The position numbers and the translations under genes are program-made. Under the pieces are notes generated by a model that did no database searches, was not told where the DNA came from, and saw nothing but the letters and a program-made list of their open reading frames with translations. From Nepenthes gracilis (Eukaryota > Streptophyta > Magnoliopsida > Caryophyllales > Nepenthaceae), in assembly GCA_033239525.1 (NCBI GenBank), contig BSYO01000004.1, positions 14,918,037-14,982,036 of the forward strand: DNA of 64,000 bases, in the 5' to 3' direction. Numbering within the stretch: the stretch's first letter is position 1; the number at the start of each line of letters is the position of its first letter. Below, one piece after another: positions 44,230 to 55,285 of this stretch.

Positions 44230-46940
44230 TCCTCTATGTTGTGGCATAGGAGATTATGACATATTTTCATTGAAAGAATCAAAAGATTGGTAAATGATGA
44301 AGTAGTTAATACTTTAGATTTTACTGACTTTGAGACTTGTGTGGATTGCATTAAAGAAAAGCAGACTAGCCATGACATTAACTCATACGACTCAAAATAT
44401 TTTATCATATTTATTGACAATTTTTCATGATATATGTATCTCTATTTATTTCATAATAAGAATTAAGCATTAGATGCTTTTAAATTATTTAAAGGAGAAG
44501 TAGATAAATAATATAAAAAATAAATTAAGATTGTGAGATCAGAAAGATGTGGAGAATATTATGAAAGATATACTGAAGATGGACAAATGTCTGATCCATT
44601 TGTAAGATTTTTCAAAAAATAGGATTATTACCCAATATACTATGCCTAGTTGTCCGGATCAAAATGGTGTAATAGAAAGAAGAAATTGAACGTTATTGGA
44701 TATGGTATGGAGTATGCTTAACAACTCTGATATTTCAAAATCTTTGTGGAGTGAAGCTCTTAAAACAACGGTGTACATATTAAACCGGGTCCCAACAAAA
44801 GTTATTCTAAAAACTCATTTTGAGTTATGGAAAGGTTGGAAACCGAGTTTGTGGCATTTACGCGTATGGGGATGCCCATCAGAAATAAGAGTTTATAATC
44901 CACGTAAGAAGAAGTTGGATCCATGGACTATTAGTGGGCATTTCATTGGATATATTGAGCAGTCTAAAGAATACAGATTTTACTGTCCATCTCATAGTAC
45001 TAGGATTGTGAAATCGAGAAATGTAAAATTTCTTGAGAATGACTTAATCAGCGGGAGAAAGCGACCCAGAAATGTGATTTCTGATAATGATCATTTGTTT
45101 TCTCAACCTTCCACTTTATATGATATGTTAATTGTTGTACATAACACGCCTCAAGATCAAATTGGTGTTGAACAACCAATCAATGTCATTTCACAAAATA
45201 TTGATCCTATTGCAGTTCACCATGATATTCAAGAATTATCTAAAATAGTTATACAACATACTCCTATTGAGAATGATGATATAATATTAAGAAGGTCTAC
45301 TAGAATGAAAAGATCAGTAATCTCTAGTGATTATATTGCATATCTATAGGAGTCTGACTATCATATTAAAGCCGAAAATAATCCTAAAATGTTTTTACCG
45401 TCACAACTATAGTACAATACCATGAAGGAAGAGATGAATTTTATGAGTTACAATGGAGTCTTGAATCTTGATGAGTTACCTAAAGGGACGGAAGTCATAG
45501 GGTGTAAATGGGTCTTTAAAACAAAGAAAGACTCATTAGACAATATCAAAAGATAAAAAGCGAGACTCGTTGCTAAGGAATATACTCAAAAAGAGGGAAT
45601 TAATTACACGGAGACTTTTTTTCCTGTATCTAAAAAAGATTCTCTTCGCATTATTTTGGCATTAGTTGTTCATTTTGATATGGAATTATAACAAATGGAT
45701 GTGAAAACAGTATTCCTAAATTGTGGTTTAGAGGATGAGGTTTATATGAAACAACTAGAAGGATTCTCCTCTAATGATGGCGAGCAATTGGTATATAAAC
45801 TTAAGAAGTCCATATATAGATTAAAATAAGTCTCCTGTCAATGGTATTTAAAATTTGATGATGTTATCTCTTCATTTGATTTTGAAGAAAATATTTTGGA
45901 TCAATGTATATATCAGAAGGTCGGTAAAAGTAAGATTTATTCCTTATTTTATATGTGGATGATATTTTACTTACATCCAATGATAAGGGCTTGTTGTATG
46001 CGGTAAAATAATTTCTCCCTGATAAATTTGAAATGAAAGATATGGGTATGCATCTTATATCATTAGCATCAAAATACATCGAGACAGACCACGATGTGTT
46101 TTAGGTTTGTGTCAATAGATTTATATCAATAAAGTTTTACAGAGATTTCGGATGAAAGATTGTTCACCAAGTGTAGCACCCATTGTGAATGGTGATAGGT
46201 TCAATTTGAGCCAATACCCGAAAAATAATTTTGAACAGGAACAGATAAAAAACATTCTATATGCTTCCGCTGTTGAAAGTTTGATATATGCTCGGATTTG
46301 TACAAGATTTGACATCGTATTTGCAGTTAAAATGTTGAAAAGATTTCAGAGTAATCTAGGTATGGAATACTGAAAAGATACTAAAAAAGTGATAAAGTAT
46401 CTTCAAGATACGAAAGACTACATGCTTACATATAAACGGACCGATGATTTGGAAGTATTGGGGTACTCTGATTCAGACTTCGCTGGATGTGTTGATTCAC
46501 GTAAATCAATATTTGGTTACATATTTATGTTTGCCGGTGGAGCTGTATCCTGGCGGAGTGCAAAGCAGACATTGATTGCTACTTCCACTATAGAAGTCGA
46601 GTTTGTTGCTTGTTTTGAGGCTATAAAGTATGGTGTATGGATGAAAAATTTCATATCTAGGCTTAGAGTGGTTGATTCCATCTCAAGACCATTAAAGATA
46701 TATTGTGATAATTCAGCTGCTATTTTCCTGACTAAAAATAATAAAAGTAGTAGTCAAAATAAACCTATCGACATTTAATTTTTAGCCATAAAGGAGCGCA
46801 TTAAAGAAAAGGAAATTGTTATTGAGCATATTAGCACTGAATTGATGATCACTGATCCTTTGATAAAAGACATGCCACCATTGAGATTCAAGGATCATGT
46901 AATAGCAATGGGATTAAATTTCATATTGTAATTTTTATTG
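44230..46940 (+). pseudogene. Copia integrase, RT and RNase H, many stops
   Basis: The integrase core is decayed; its end is open at 44696-45349 (LWSEALKTTVYILNRVPTK, GYIEQSKEYRFYCP). RT is at about 45430-46140 with WVFKTKKD, MDVKTVFLN and a frameshifted VDDIL word at about 45955-45970. The RNase H region at 46152-46778 shows YSDSDFAGCVDSRKS and a CDNSAAI word. Stops occur at many places (for example 45346, 45554 and 45688). Confidence 0.8.
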
Positions 46941-47241
46941 TATGGATAATGATATTTAATGAAATTCCTATTTATTTGTTATGATATTTCTCAAAATTTT
47001 GTGTACATATATTTGATTGGAGAATTCATTAATTGTTGGACAAAGAATAAATATAAGGTTTATTCATAAAGTAACGTTACAATATTCGGATATATTTTGA
47101 AAAATATAATATATTATAATACATTGAAGATATTACTCATTATTAGAGGACATATCGCCATGATTTATGTATTTATTTCATAAAATTGAGTATTGATGGG
47201 TTTGGTAATCACATTAAGAAAACATGGACCAAGTAGGAGAA

Positions 47242-47634
47242 TGTTGACGCTTCAGTTTTTCAACTGAAGGCTGCTGGTTTTCAACTGATGGCTGCTGGAA
47301 TTTCATCTCCTCATTTGCTACTTTGAAACTGAAGTATTAGTAGCATTAGTGGTCCATGATAGCTGATAATTATCCATTAATTATCGTCATTAATCTCCTC
47401 ATTCGTAACGCCAATTTGAGATAGTTGATGGAACTATCTTATATAATTGACTTTGGTTTATCCCCGGGCATCTTCTTCTCTAGAATTACACCATCAATTG
47501 AGAGAAAGTAGTGCCAGGAAGCTCAAAACTTCAAAAATAGATTCGAAAAAAACAGAGGAAGGAAATAGCAGAAGGTCAGTACGCAACTCTTTATTCAGCT
47601 TTCGTGGTTGTTTATGCCATATAAAATGCTAACA
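47242..47634 (+). repeat. Copia 3' LTR, directly before the second half of exon 1
   Basis: Same orientation as the carrier gene and five bases (the CTTAG duplication) from exon 1 sequence. It could act as a promoter for the remaining exons; this is inference. Confidence 0.85.
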
Positions 47635-47639
47635 CTTAG
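47635..47639. repeat. Target-site duplication CTTAG, right copy (Copia in exon 1)
   Basis: Pairs with 41493-41497. Confidence 0.9.
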
Positions 47640-47755
47640 ACGGGATAATAGATGGCATGCCACTGTACGCAAAGGAGCTGATTGCTGGAGGAGTCACTGG
47701 CGGCATCGCCAAGACTACCGTCGCTCCCTTTGAACGCGTCAAGATTTTATTTCAG

Positions 47756-48828
47756 GTGCTTCTACTCAAAATTTCCTAATCTTCAACTGATTCTGATTCT
47801 TGATTTCTATAACGAGCAGACTCCTCAAAGGAGGAGGAAGAAGAAGAAGGAAACAAAAATTTCACAGAAGTAAAATAGATTTGGCATCAAAACCTAAGGT
47901 TGTCCACAATTGTGAACAAGTGGTTCTTTGAGGGGCGGATCTGAATCTGAGCAGAAGTTAGTTTTCCGTCGGGGAAAAGATTAGGGGGAGAGTTTTTAAT
48001 CAGGGCCAATTACATAAAATTTCTTGGGTGATGTTAAATTTGGGATAAGTTTTTATTTCTGGTAACACGTCTGGGCGAATTTTATATTGCGCAATAGAAG
48101 TCGCGTGTTTGGATGTTGCCAAAGGGTAAAAAATTTGACTATTCGGTAGAAATGGGTCATAATAACACGTCCACGTGCGTGTGTGTAAAATGAAAATAAA
48201 ATTAGCTTATTATTGTATCCAAGATAAACTTCAGTATAAAATCGATCCTTAAAAAAAAAATTAGAATACTTTTGGCATTAAAATATATGGTAAAATTAGA
48301 AAAAAAAAAGTTTTATAAAAAGGCTATTATACCTATTATATTTTATAAATTTGAATATTGGATAATTAGACGCTACATAAAAAAACTTATTGTTAAAAAA
48401 AATAAAACTACAAGGTTAGACAAATTAAATTACATTAAATAATAAGATAAAAAATAATAATATTTGTAAATGCTTAAAGATTGTACTTATCGAAAATAAA
48501 AAGACAAAAGGATGCTTAATATGGTTTGAACATTTCAAAGGTATGGCACGCTATCACAAGAAGTATCTATGACGAAATATAAGGTAATTGTAGTTTGAGG
48601 AAAAAAATAAGAAATATATTTATAAAATTTAAATTGATCCGACAAAAAGTTATTTAAGATTATATAAAGTTTTAGATAATATTAAATATAGTAGAATTAT
48701 AAAAATAACTTTATATACGTCATTTTGCTTGGTAGGATATGAGACATTATTATTATTATTTAAATATTTTTGATGCCATGCATTCTGTTGTTCTATCATT
48801 CTCAAATTCTTGTTCCAATATTTAGATT
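47756..48828 (+). other. Carrier intron 1, first part
   Basis: Starts with GT at the exon 1 donor (CAG|GTGCTT). AT-rich below 48200, with short TTA runs near 48750. No gene or repeat is recognised besides the solo LTR that follows. Confidence 0.7.
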
Positions 48829-49833
48829 TGATGGGTATATCGAAAATGGGTTGGCCCAAAGTCAACGTAGATCCAAAACAGCCTGTTGGACGGTCAACTC
48901 GTAACGGCCCAACAGGACGCGAAGGCCAAAGAAGGTCAACGCCAGCGTTGACCGTCTAGACTCCAGTGGGCAGCTAAATCGCATGCAGACGGTCAATTCA
49001 AGCGTTGACCCGAATCACTGTAGCAACAGGCCGAAAATAAAAGGCTTTCTACGGGCCTGACCTGCTTGAGCCCACGATCCATCAGACGGCCAGCAACGAC
49101 TCTCCCAACATCTTCCACGATCCCAGCTAGCTCCCAAAATGGACATTGACAAAATCAGCGCCCTTCTCATAGGGAAGGCACCAGATTTTTTCAATCTCCT
49201 GCCAATTGAGGCGCTCCAACTGTAAAATATACAGAGGGAATGTGGACAATTTGGAAAGCCACTGACCCCCGTGGAAGGAAGCTATCTTAGTTCGTTTGGT
49301 AACTGGTATCAGCTCTGAAAGGCAGGCCAACCAAGAATAACACAGGGGATCACACCTTTCAAAGAGAGGAGATCACCTTGTCAACCATAAATAAGCCCTA
49401 GAATTCTCATTCAAGGCACGTAAGCTTTTACTCACACAACGCCTACAACGACAATAGAGACAAACTTACAATTCTCTACTCTCTGCAAACACTCAAACAA
49501 ACCCAAGGCATACAAACGTACTTCTGACAGCTGTTTACTGCCTCCCCACCATCCAGATTCAAGAAGACGACATTGTCTCTCTTTCCATCTGGAGATCCAC
49601 ACTCTTGCACTCTCTTTCTCTTTCAATTCTCAGTTCCAGTAACCTTCTCAGATTTCGAAGGCTGTTTACTGACTTGAGCATCGAAGTGTTTTCGGTGGGA
49701 CAATTTCCCGCCGACACGCTGATCTCTTGTTCATTTTAGTGGTGTGCAGAATCTAAACTCAGTGAACGGAGCCGAAACCAGAACAAGTGGATCAGCCCGA
49801 ATCTGTTCGAAGTACAGATTCGATGACGCATCA
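48829..49833 (-). mobile_element. Solo Tat LTR in carrier intron 1
   Basis: 1005 bp. On the minus strand it begins TGATGCGTCA at 49833 and ends ...ACCCATCA at 48829, matching the Tat LTRs at 14171 and 39698. It is flanked by AGATT at 48824-48828 and 49834-49838. No interior or second full LTR is present, so the element was reduced by LTR-LTR recombination. It contains inverted W-box pairs at 48934-48953 and 48991-49010. Confidence 0.85.
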
Positions 49834-50579
49834 AGATTTATCCCTTTGATGGAGATTTTATTGGTATATTTGGTTAGAGGTAATTTTTAATTACATTCCA
49901 TCCAATCAAATTGACCGTTAGTCCATTGTTTCCAGCTGAGTAACTAATTTGATTTACTTAAACCCCCCCCCCCACCCTCCAAAAATAATAATAATTTGAT
50001 TTGGATCACAGAAGAATTCCATGAACGGTGTGATGCATAATCTTAACTGGGCTAATAATACCGGTATCATTTCCAATGAGTCTACTTAAAATTGGTCAAA
50101 ATGAATATATTATCTGCACCTCCATCTTGATAGCTAAGCGGGATAACTTCTCGTAAACACGCTGACCTCCTGTTCGTTTTAGTGGTGTACAGGATCTAAA
50201 CTCAGTGAACGAATCCGAAATCAGGACAAGTGGATCAGCCCGAATCTGTTTGAAATTCAGATTCAATGACGCATCAAGATTTATCCATTTGATGGAGATT
50301 TTATTGGTATATTTGGTTAGAGGTAATTTTTAATTACATTCCATCCAATCAAATTGACCGTTAGTCCATTGTTTCCAGCTGAGTAACTAATTTGATTTAC
50401 TTAAAACCCCCCCACCCTCCAAAAAAAATAATAATTTGATTTGGATCACAGAAGAATTCCATGAACGGTGTGATGCATAATCTTAACTGGGCTAATAATA
50501 CCGGTATCATTTCCAATGAGTCTACTTAAAATTGGTCAAACTGAAGATATTTTCTGCACCTCCATCTTGATAGCTAAGC
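49714..50579. repeat. 443-bp tandem duplication of LTR end plus flank
   Basis: Copy 1 begins at 49714 and copy 2 at 50157 (ACACGCTGA). Each has about 120 bases of the LTR end, then about 300 bases of flank. The flank parts are nearly identical while the LTR parts differ at about 12% of positions, mostly by transitions. Confidence 0.85.
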
Positions 50580-51323
50580 TGCCAAGCCATCGATCCAGGC
50601 AAGTGGAAGTACCACCGGGCTACCTTTTTTGCCTCAAATGTTATCTACACCTCCATCTTGAATTATAGACAAAAGTAGCTCACCCTGATTGCATTTTGAA
50701 ATAGATGTAAATTCTAGAAGAGAAAATTCTATCAGCACAGACGCGCACTTGGAAAAGAGAACGAGAATAAGAAATTAGGGTTGACTTGAAATTGTATCTG
50801 GAGCATTAATTATTCGAAATCCTTTGAACTACATGAAGCAGAGCTTTAAAATAATATAAAAGTTGCTGTCATTTTCTGATAGTTACGAATTTGAATTGTG
50901 AAAATGACTTTTTATATAATTTGAATATTCAGGGGAAGATTATTTACTACTACTGCTCAGTAGTAGCTCCAATACATAGAAAATATATGCATTGGTTTTG
51001 ATCCAAATTGGAAAAGTCAAGGTTGAGGGAGATTTTGTTTTGACCTTTTCTGTAACCAAAAACTCCTTTCAGTTTCCCAAGGTCAAACAAAGCTTAAAAT
51101 TTCATAACTGCGACACGTGAGTGTAGAAGCAGGATCTTCAGAGTTTATGTGATGAACCCAGGAAACCAGGTCCTGGCGATGGGAGTATACGCCTGTACTT
51201 AGTTAATAGGAGAAGCATTCTACTGCTGATTTGGATCCACTCAGATGTAGCAGTGAACCACACTAAAAAGCACAGAAGAATGAGCCACAATTTCTATCGA
51301 CCCCCTGTTTTGAAATTTTGCAG
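50580..51323 (+). other. Carrier intron 1, last part
   Basis: No repeat family or gene is recognised. Ends with a T-rich tract and CAG before exon 2 at 51324. Confidence 0.7.
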
Positions 51324-51546
51324 ACAAGAACAGCAGAATTCAAGACTTCTGGACTGTTGGGATCTTTTGTGAAGATTGCAAAATCAGAGGGAGTGCTTGG
51401 TTTCTATCGGTGGGAGCTTGAGTTTCATTCAGCTCCTTCACACGCTTGTTGTTTCAGTTGGAGGAAGCTTTTACCTTTTTTTTTTCATCTAACAATTACA
51501 TTATTAGCATGCATGGATTTTCAGAGGGAATGGGGCAGGTGTTGCT

Positions 51547-51549
51547 TGA
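51547..51549 (+). other. In-frame stop TGA at carrier codon 89
   Basis: Exon 3 reads [24 protein letters not shown]. Arg (CGA) is expected at this place in the family, so a single C-to-T change at a CpG explains it. Confidence 0.8.
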
Positions 51550-52725
51550 ATTGTTCCTTACGCACCTCTACAGTACATGGCATATGAGCTATACCAAAGA
51601 TGGATAATTTATGTTTTTCCTAATGTCTGGAGAGGCCCTGTGCTTGATCTAGTGGTGGGATCATTCGCAGGGGGAACTGCCGTGCTTTTTACATACCCAC
51701 TTGATTTAGTCCGGATGAAGTTGGCATATCAGGTGAAGAACCTGGAGAGATGCGCAGTGCCCTTCCTTCTGTTCAAAATTAGTTCACCTCTGTGTGGTTC
51801 TCTTCTTTCCTGAAGCTCAGTACAAGTACATCATGAAGTTTGGTACATTTATCTTCCTCATATGTTAAAAAATTCAGCATGCATATATAGTGCAGGTCGT
51901 TGGATCAGGGAAGTCAAATGTTAAAGGATTAGTTCATTCTGAACAAGTATATAAAGGAATTTTTGATTGCTTCTCAAAGACTTACAAAAAAGCAGGGATA
52001 CGAGGCCTTTACCGTGGTCTGGGTTTGCACATACATCAAAACCTGTACCATCACTAACGATTTTTAGTATTCTATGTTTTCTAATCGACACATGTTAATG
52101 TTATTTTCAGCGCCATCACTTTATGGGATCTTCCCATATGCTGGCTTGAAGTTTTACTTCTACGAGGAGATGAAAAGGCATGTCCCCGAGGAGTACAAGA
52201 AAGATATCACAGTGAAACTAGTCTGTGGCTCTGTTGCTGGACTATTGGGTCAAACCTTCACTTACCCTCTAGATGTTGTTCGGCGGCAAATGCAGGTAGT
52301 TTACTTCAACATATAAACACAGAAACTCTAATAATTTTGTGCAAACAAAGAAGCAGGGTTCTGAATGTAGAATTCATCTTAACAGGTCCAGCAGGTATCT
52401 AATGGCAGCAACATGAAAGGAACACTGGAAACTATTGTTACTACTATAGCTCTAGAGCAAGGGTGGAAGCAACTATTTTCTGGGCTAAGCCTGAACTACT
52501 TGAAGGTGGGTAAGCTGTTCAGAAGTTTGTACAATGTCTTCTATTATCTAGTTGGTATGAGTATTTATGGTAATACATGTGCTTCAGATTGTACCTTCAG
52601 TGGCAATTGGCTTCACAGTTTATGATACTATGAAATCAGCCCTGCAAGTTCCATCACGGGATGAATCTGTAGTTGCTTTAGTGACCAACCACAGAAATGG
52701 CCAACCATCATCCCTGCGTTCTTAA

Positions 52726-53142
52726 TTTACATTCTTAATGCTGTTACATCAGCAAGTACCATTCATGCATTGTCATTGATAGCCTCCTAAGTATTAGAAT
52801 ATTGTTGTAGATACCCTCCTCATTTTTGAGGCCAGCATTCTTTGCACAATCCATCTTTCTCACCAGCAAGTTCCATCATTTTTGAGGAAAGTACCAATCA
52901 CGTGAGTATTTTCTCTATGAGAACTTGTGAATCAGAAAGTGTAAGGTATATATTGTCAAAAATGTGTAATACTCACAGCATATTCCAAACAGACACAAGG
53001 AGAAAATTGGCCACCTATTTATGAGAAGTTTAGATACAGTACATTGTCAATTACTATTCAAGGCAATTGACAAGAGTGACAAAATTCATGACATGTCAAC
53101 AGAAATCTTGAACAAGTGACCACAGCTTGAACTACGAAACCT
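52726..53142. other. Intergenic space between convergent genes
   Basis: 417 bases between the carrier stop (52725) and the PPR stop (53143). It should hold both 3' untranslated regions. No strong AATAAA is obvious on either strand. Confidence 0.5.
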
Positions 53143-54654
53143 TTACCAGTAATCTCTACAAGAGCAGATCCCGTCTTTGAAATGATGGAAGCGCTTATTA
53201 TCCCGAACGATGAGCTCCCTCCCAACAATCTTTGACATGATTTTTATTGCATTATGACAGTCACCGCATATTCGGAGGTTCTTGATGACCCGAAGAGGTG
53301 TCCTGGGTGGAGTGCTGATCAAACCATAAGCAATGGCCAAGCGCTCACTATGATACAGCAAAGCCTTCTCCTTGGCCTCCTGATCAATGTCATGCAGCAC
53401 ATACCTTGTATCTGGCACGTAGCCTGCTTCCCTCAGATGCCCATTCAAACCCTTTAGTTTCCCATTTTCCTCCACTTTATATGAATTCTCACTGTCAAAC
53501 TGACAGATATGGTCCTTCTCCCCGAGCATATTGATTGCAGCCTGCAGCTTAGGTGGTGGTGCCGGAATCCTATTTGCAATGGCCTTAGAAGGATCAAGAG
53601 AGACCATCAACTCCTCAGCTCGATCTTCAAGATCAATATCGCCATGGATTTGTGCAATCTTCATCAATGCCTTCCACAATTCAGTTGTCGGTTCAACAGC
53701 TAAATTTGTCATGAACTCCATTGCCTCATTTAAATGTCCAGCTCTTCCCAGAACATCTATAACACCCATATAGTGCTCATTCCCCAGAACAATGCCATAC
53801 TCATGCCTTATTGATTCAAACTGTATCAAACCTTCTTCCAGTGCTCCCTTACTAGCAAAAGCTGATAATACCGCAATAAAACTTTCCCCATTGGCCTGCA
53901 CTTTCAATTTCTTCATCCTCTCGAACAACATCAACCCATCTTCGCCCTGCCCGTTTGCTGCATACCCATGTATCATCAAATTCCATGAGTCCGTTGTTCT
54001 TTCACACATTCTGTCGAACACTTGGCGTGCATTCTTCATGCTCCCGCATTTTCCATACATTTCTATCAATTTATTATTCAATTCAACGGCATTGCCAAAA
54101 GGCGACCGCCTCAACAATCCATTGACCCTCTTGCCCTGTTCCAGCGACTCTGGACTAGTTATTGAGTCCAAAATAGCAGAGAAGGTACGGTAATCAGCAA
54201 AAACACCTTGAGCCATGTAATCGATTGCTTCTTTAATCCTACCTTCCTGGCATAAACTCATCAAATCAACATCAGGAGGAACGTTAGGCTCAATATTTTT
54301 TGATGGGAATTCCTCTTTTTGACCGTTTAACCGACTAGTGTTTTGCTTATCAAGTGATTGACGACTCCGGTTGCTTGGTTGATTGTTATTGCCATGAGGG
54401 GCGGAAGGATTTTCCGTGCTGGGGCGTGGCGTGTTGCGACGGTAGACTCCAGGGTTGGGATTAGATTGGTGGGGGTTTCGGTAGTCATTCGGGATTGCGT
54501 ATATGCAGAGAGATCTGGAGCAGGGAAGTGGATTTAGAGAGAAAGAGCAACGGGGGGATGAGATACGGAGAAAGCGGAGAGAACGAAGTTCACTATGAAA
54601 GGGAGAGAAGATTATGGAGTCCTCTGCACGATTAAGTGACGTGGAAGTTGTCAT
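53143..54654 (-). CDS. DYW-type pentatricopeptide repeat protein, organelle RNA editing factor
   Basis: Intronless, 503 residues from ATG 54654; an in-frame TTG nine codons upstream is not used here. Residues 1-50 are rich in Ser, Arg and Leu and look like an organelle transit peptide. Residues 55-125 are Asn/Pro/Ser-rich. About four to five PPR-like repeats span 130-350 ([34 protein letters not shown]). The E-type linker ([12 protein letters not shown]) leads to the DYW domain: GYVPDT at 411-416, catalytic HSE at 435-437 and CGDC at 463-466, a second His/Cys cluster at 490-499, and terminal DYW. These residues are intact, so C-to-U deaminase activity is expected. The short repeat tract resembles the DYW2/MEF8 group (At2g15690, At4g32450 types), which act in mitochondria or plastids partly as shared deaminase partners. 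Length is slightly below that group's 540-580. Confidence 0.9.
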   Translation of the reverse strand: MTTSTSLNRAEDSIIFSPFHSELRSLRFLRISSPRCSFSLNPLPCSRSLCIYAIPNDYRNPHQSNPNPGVYRRNTPRPSTENPSAPHGNNNQPSNRSRQSLDKQNTSRLNGQKEEFPSKNIEPNVPPDVDLMSLCQEGRIKEAIDYMAQGVFADYRTFSAILDSITSPESLEQGKRVNGLLRRSPFGNAVELNNKLIEMYGKCGSMKNARQVFDRMCERTTDSWNLMIHGYAANGQGEDGLMLFERMKKLKVQANGESFIAVLSAFASKGALEEGLIQFESIRHEYGIVLGNEHYMGVIDVLGRAGHLNEAMEFMTNLAVEPTTELWKALMKIAQIHGDIDLEDRAEELMVSLDPSKAIANRIPAPPPKLQAAINMLGEKDHICQFDSENSYKVEENGKLKGLNGHLREAGYVPDTRYVLHDIDQEAKEKALLYHSERLAIAYGLISTPPRTPLRVIKNLRICGDCHNAIKIMSKIVGRELIVRDNKRFHHFKDGICSCRDYW

Positions 54655-55285
54655 TTCGCTGCTTCGACTAACTAGGAACAAGAGCGAGAGAATGGGAAGG
54701 AGGGGGCTCCCGAGCAGAAGATCGTCGGGCTAAATTTAAGAGATATATATATATATATAATTAACAAACTATACAATGTAAAATGAAAAAAAAAAAAAAG
54801 AAAAAGAAAACATTTAACAAAAGCAAAATAAATGTTGTTGAATAAAGATGAATCCAATAATCCTGAAAACATTGGGGGACTTACTACAATTTTATTTTAC
54901 AATGTAAAGATGCGAAAAGGTAAAATTTTATTTGTGAGTCTCACAAAATTTATTAGATAGATAATTTGTCATTCTGTTTGTGCTAATTAAACTTATTCAG
55001 AGTTCTCTTTTTTACAATTAAATACAATGCACGTTAAATATATATAATTTTTTTAAAAAAAAAAAAATTGCCCCTGAATGTCCCATGAAATGCTTTCTTT
55101 GTATAATCGCCTTTTTATCTATCACTCAAACGTAAAATTTGGATAGCAGTTTGTGAATAGGATCATTGATATGTTCCACGAGGGGCGATGCAAACCGCCT
55201 ACAAAATTTTATATATTATTACAAGGATAAAAGCAATCGATAAAAGAAGGCCGAGTTTATAATGCCCACAATAATATAATGTAAC
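54655..55285. other. AT-rich region upstream of the PPR gene
   Basis: A TA run at 54741-54758 lies about 90 bases before the ATG on the minus strand and could serve as a TATA region. A-rich runs occur at 54785-54810 and 55055-55068. No other gene is seen. Confidence 0.5.

Larger units (their letters stand above)
41498..47634 (+). mobile_element. Ty1/Copia retrotransposon in exon 1 of the carrier gene
   Basis: 6137 bp with CTTAG duplications. LTRs at 41498-41891 and 47242-47634 (394 and 393 bp) start TGTTGACGC and end GCTAACA; they differ at roughly 10% of positions by eye, so the insertion is not recent. A primer-binding site TGGTATCAGAG lies at 41894-41904. The polypurine tract AAGTAGGAGAA lies at 47231-47241. 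Gag-protease is at 43077-43904, integrase at about 44230-45349, RT at about 45420-46140 and RNase H at 46152-46778, in the order that defines Copia (integrase before RT). Many stops make it inactive. It lies in the same orientation as the host gene. Confidence 0.9.
41458..52725 (+). pseudogene. Mitochondrial carrier (CoA-carrier type), disrupted by Copia insertion and a stop
   Basis: Seven coding exons with GT/AG borders: 41458-41497 plus 47640-47755 (exon 1, split by Copia), 51324-51409, 51525-51732, 51896-52022, 52111-52295, 52386-52505 and 52588-52725. They sum to 1020 bases, 339 residues plus stop, with phases that fit throughout. The three carrier signatures are present: [24 protein letters not shown] and [11 protein letters not shown]. 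The wording ([42 protein letters not shown]) is closest to plant mitochondrial coenzyme A carriers of the At4g26180 type, which import CoA through the inner membrane. Two lesions: a 6.1-kb Copia element after codon 13, and TGA at 51547-51549 (codon 89) where the family has Arg. Intron 1 (3568 bp) holds a solo LTR. No intact transcript can encode the full protein. Confidence 0.85.
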
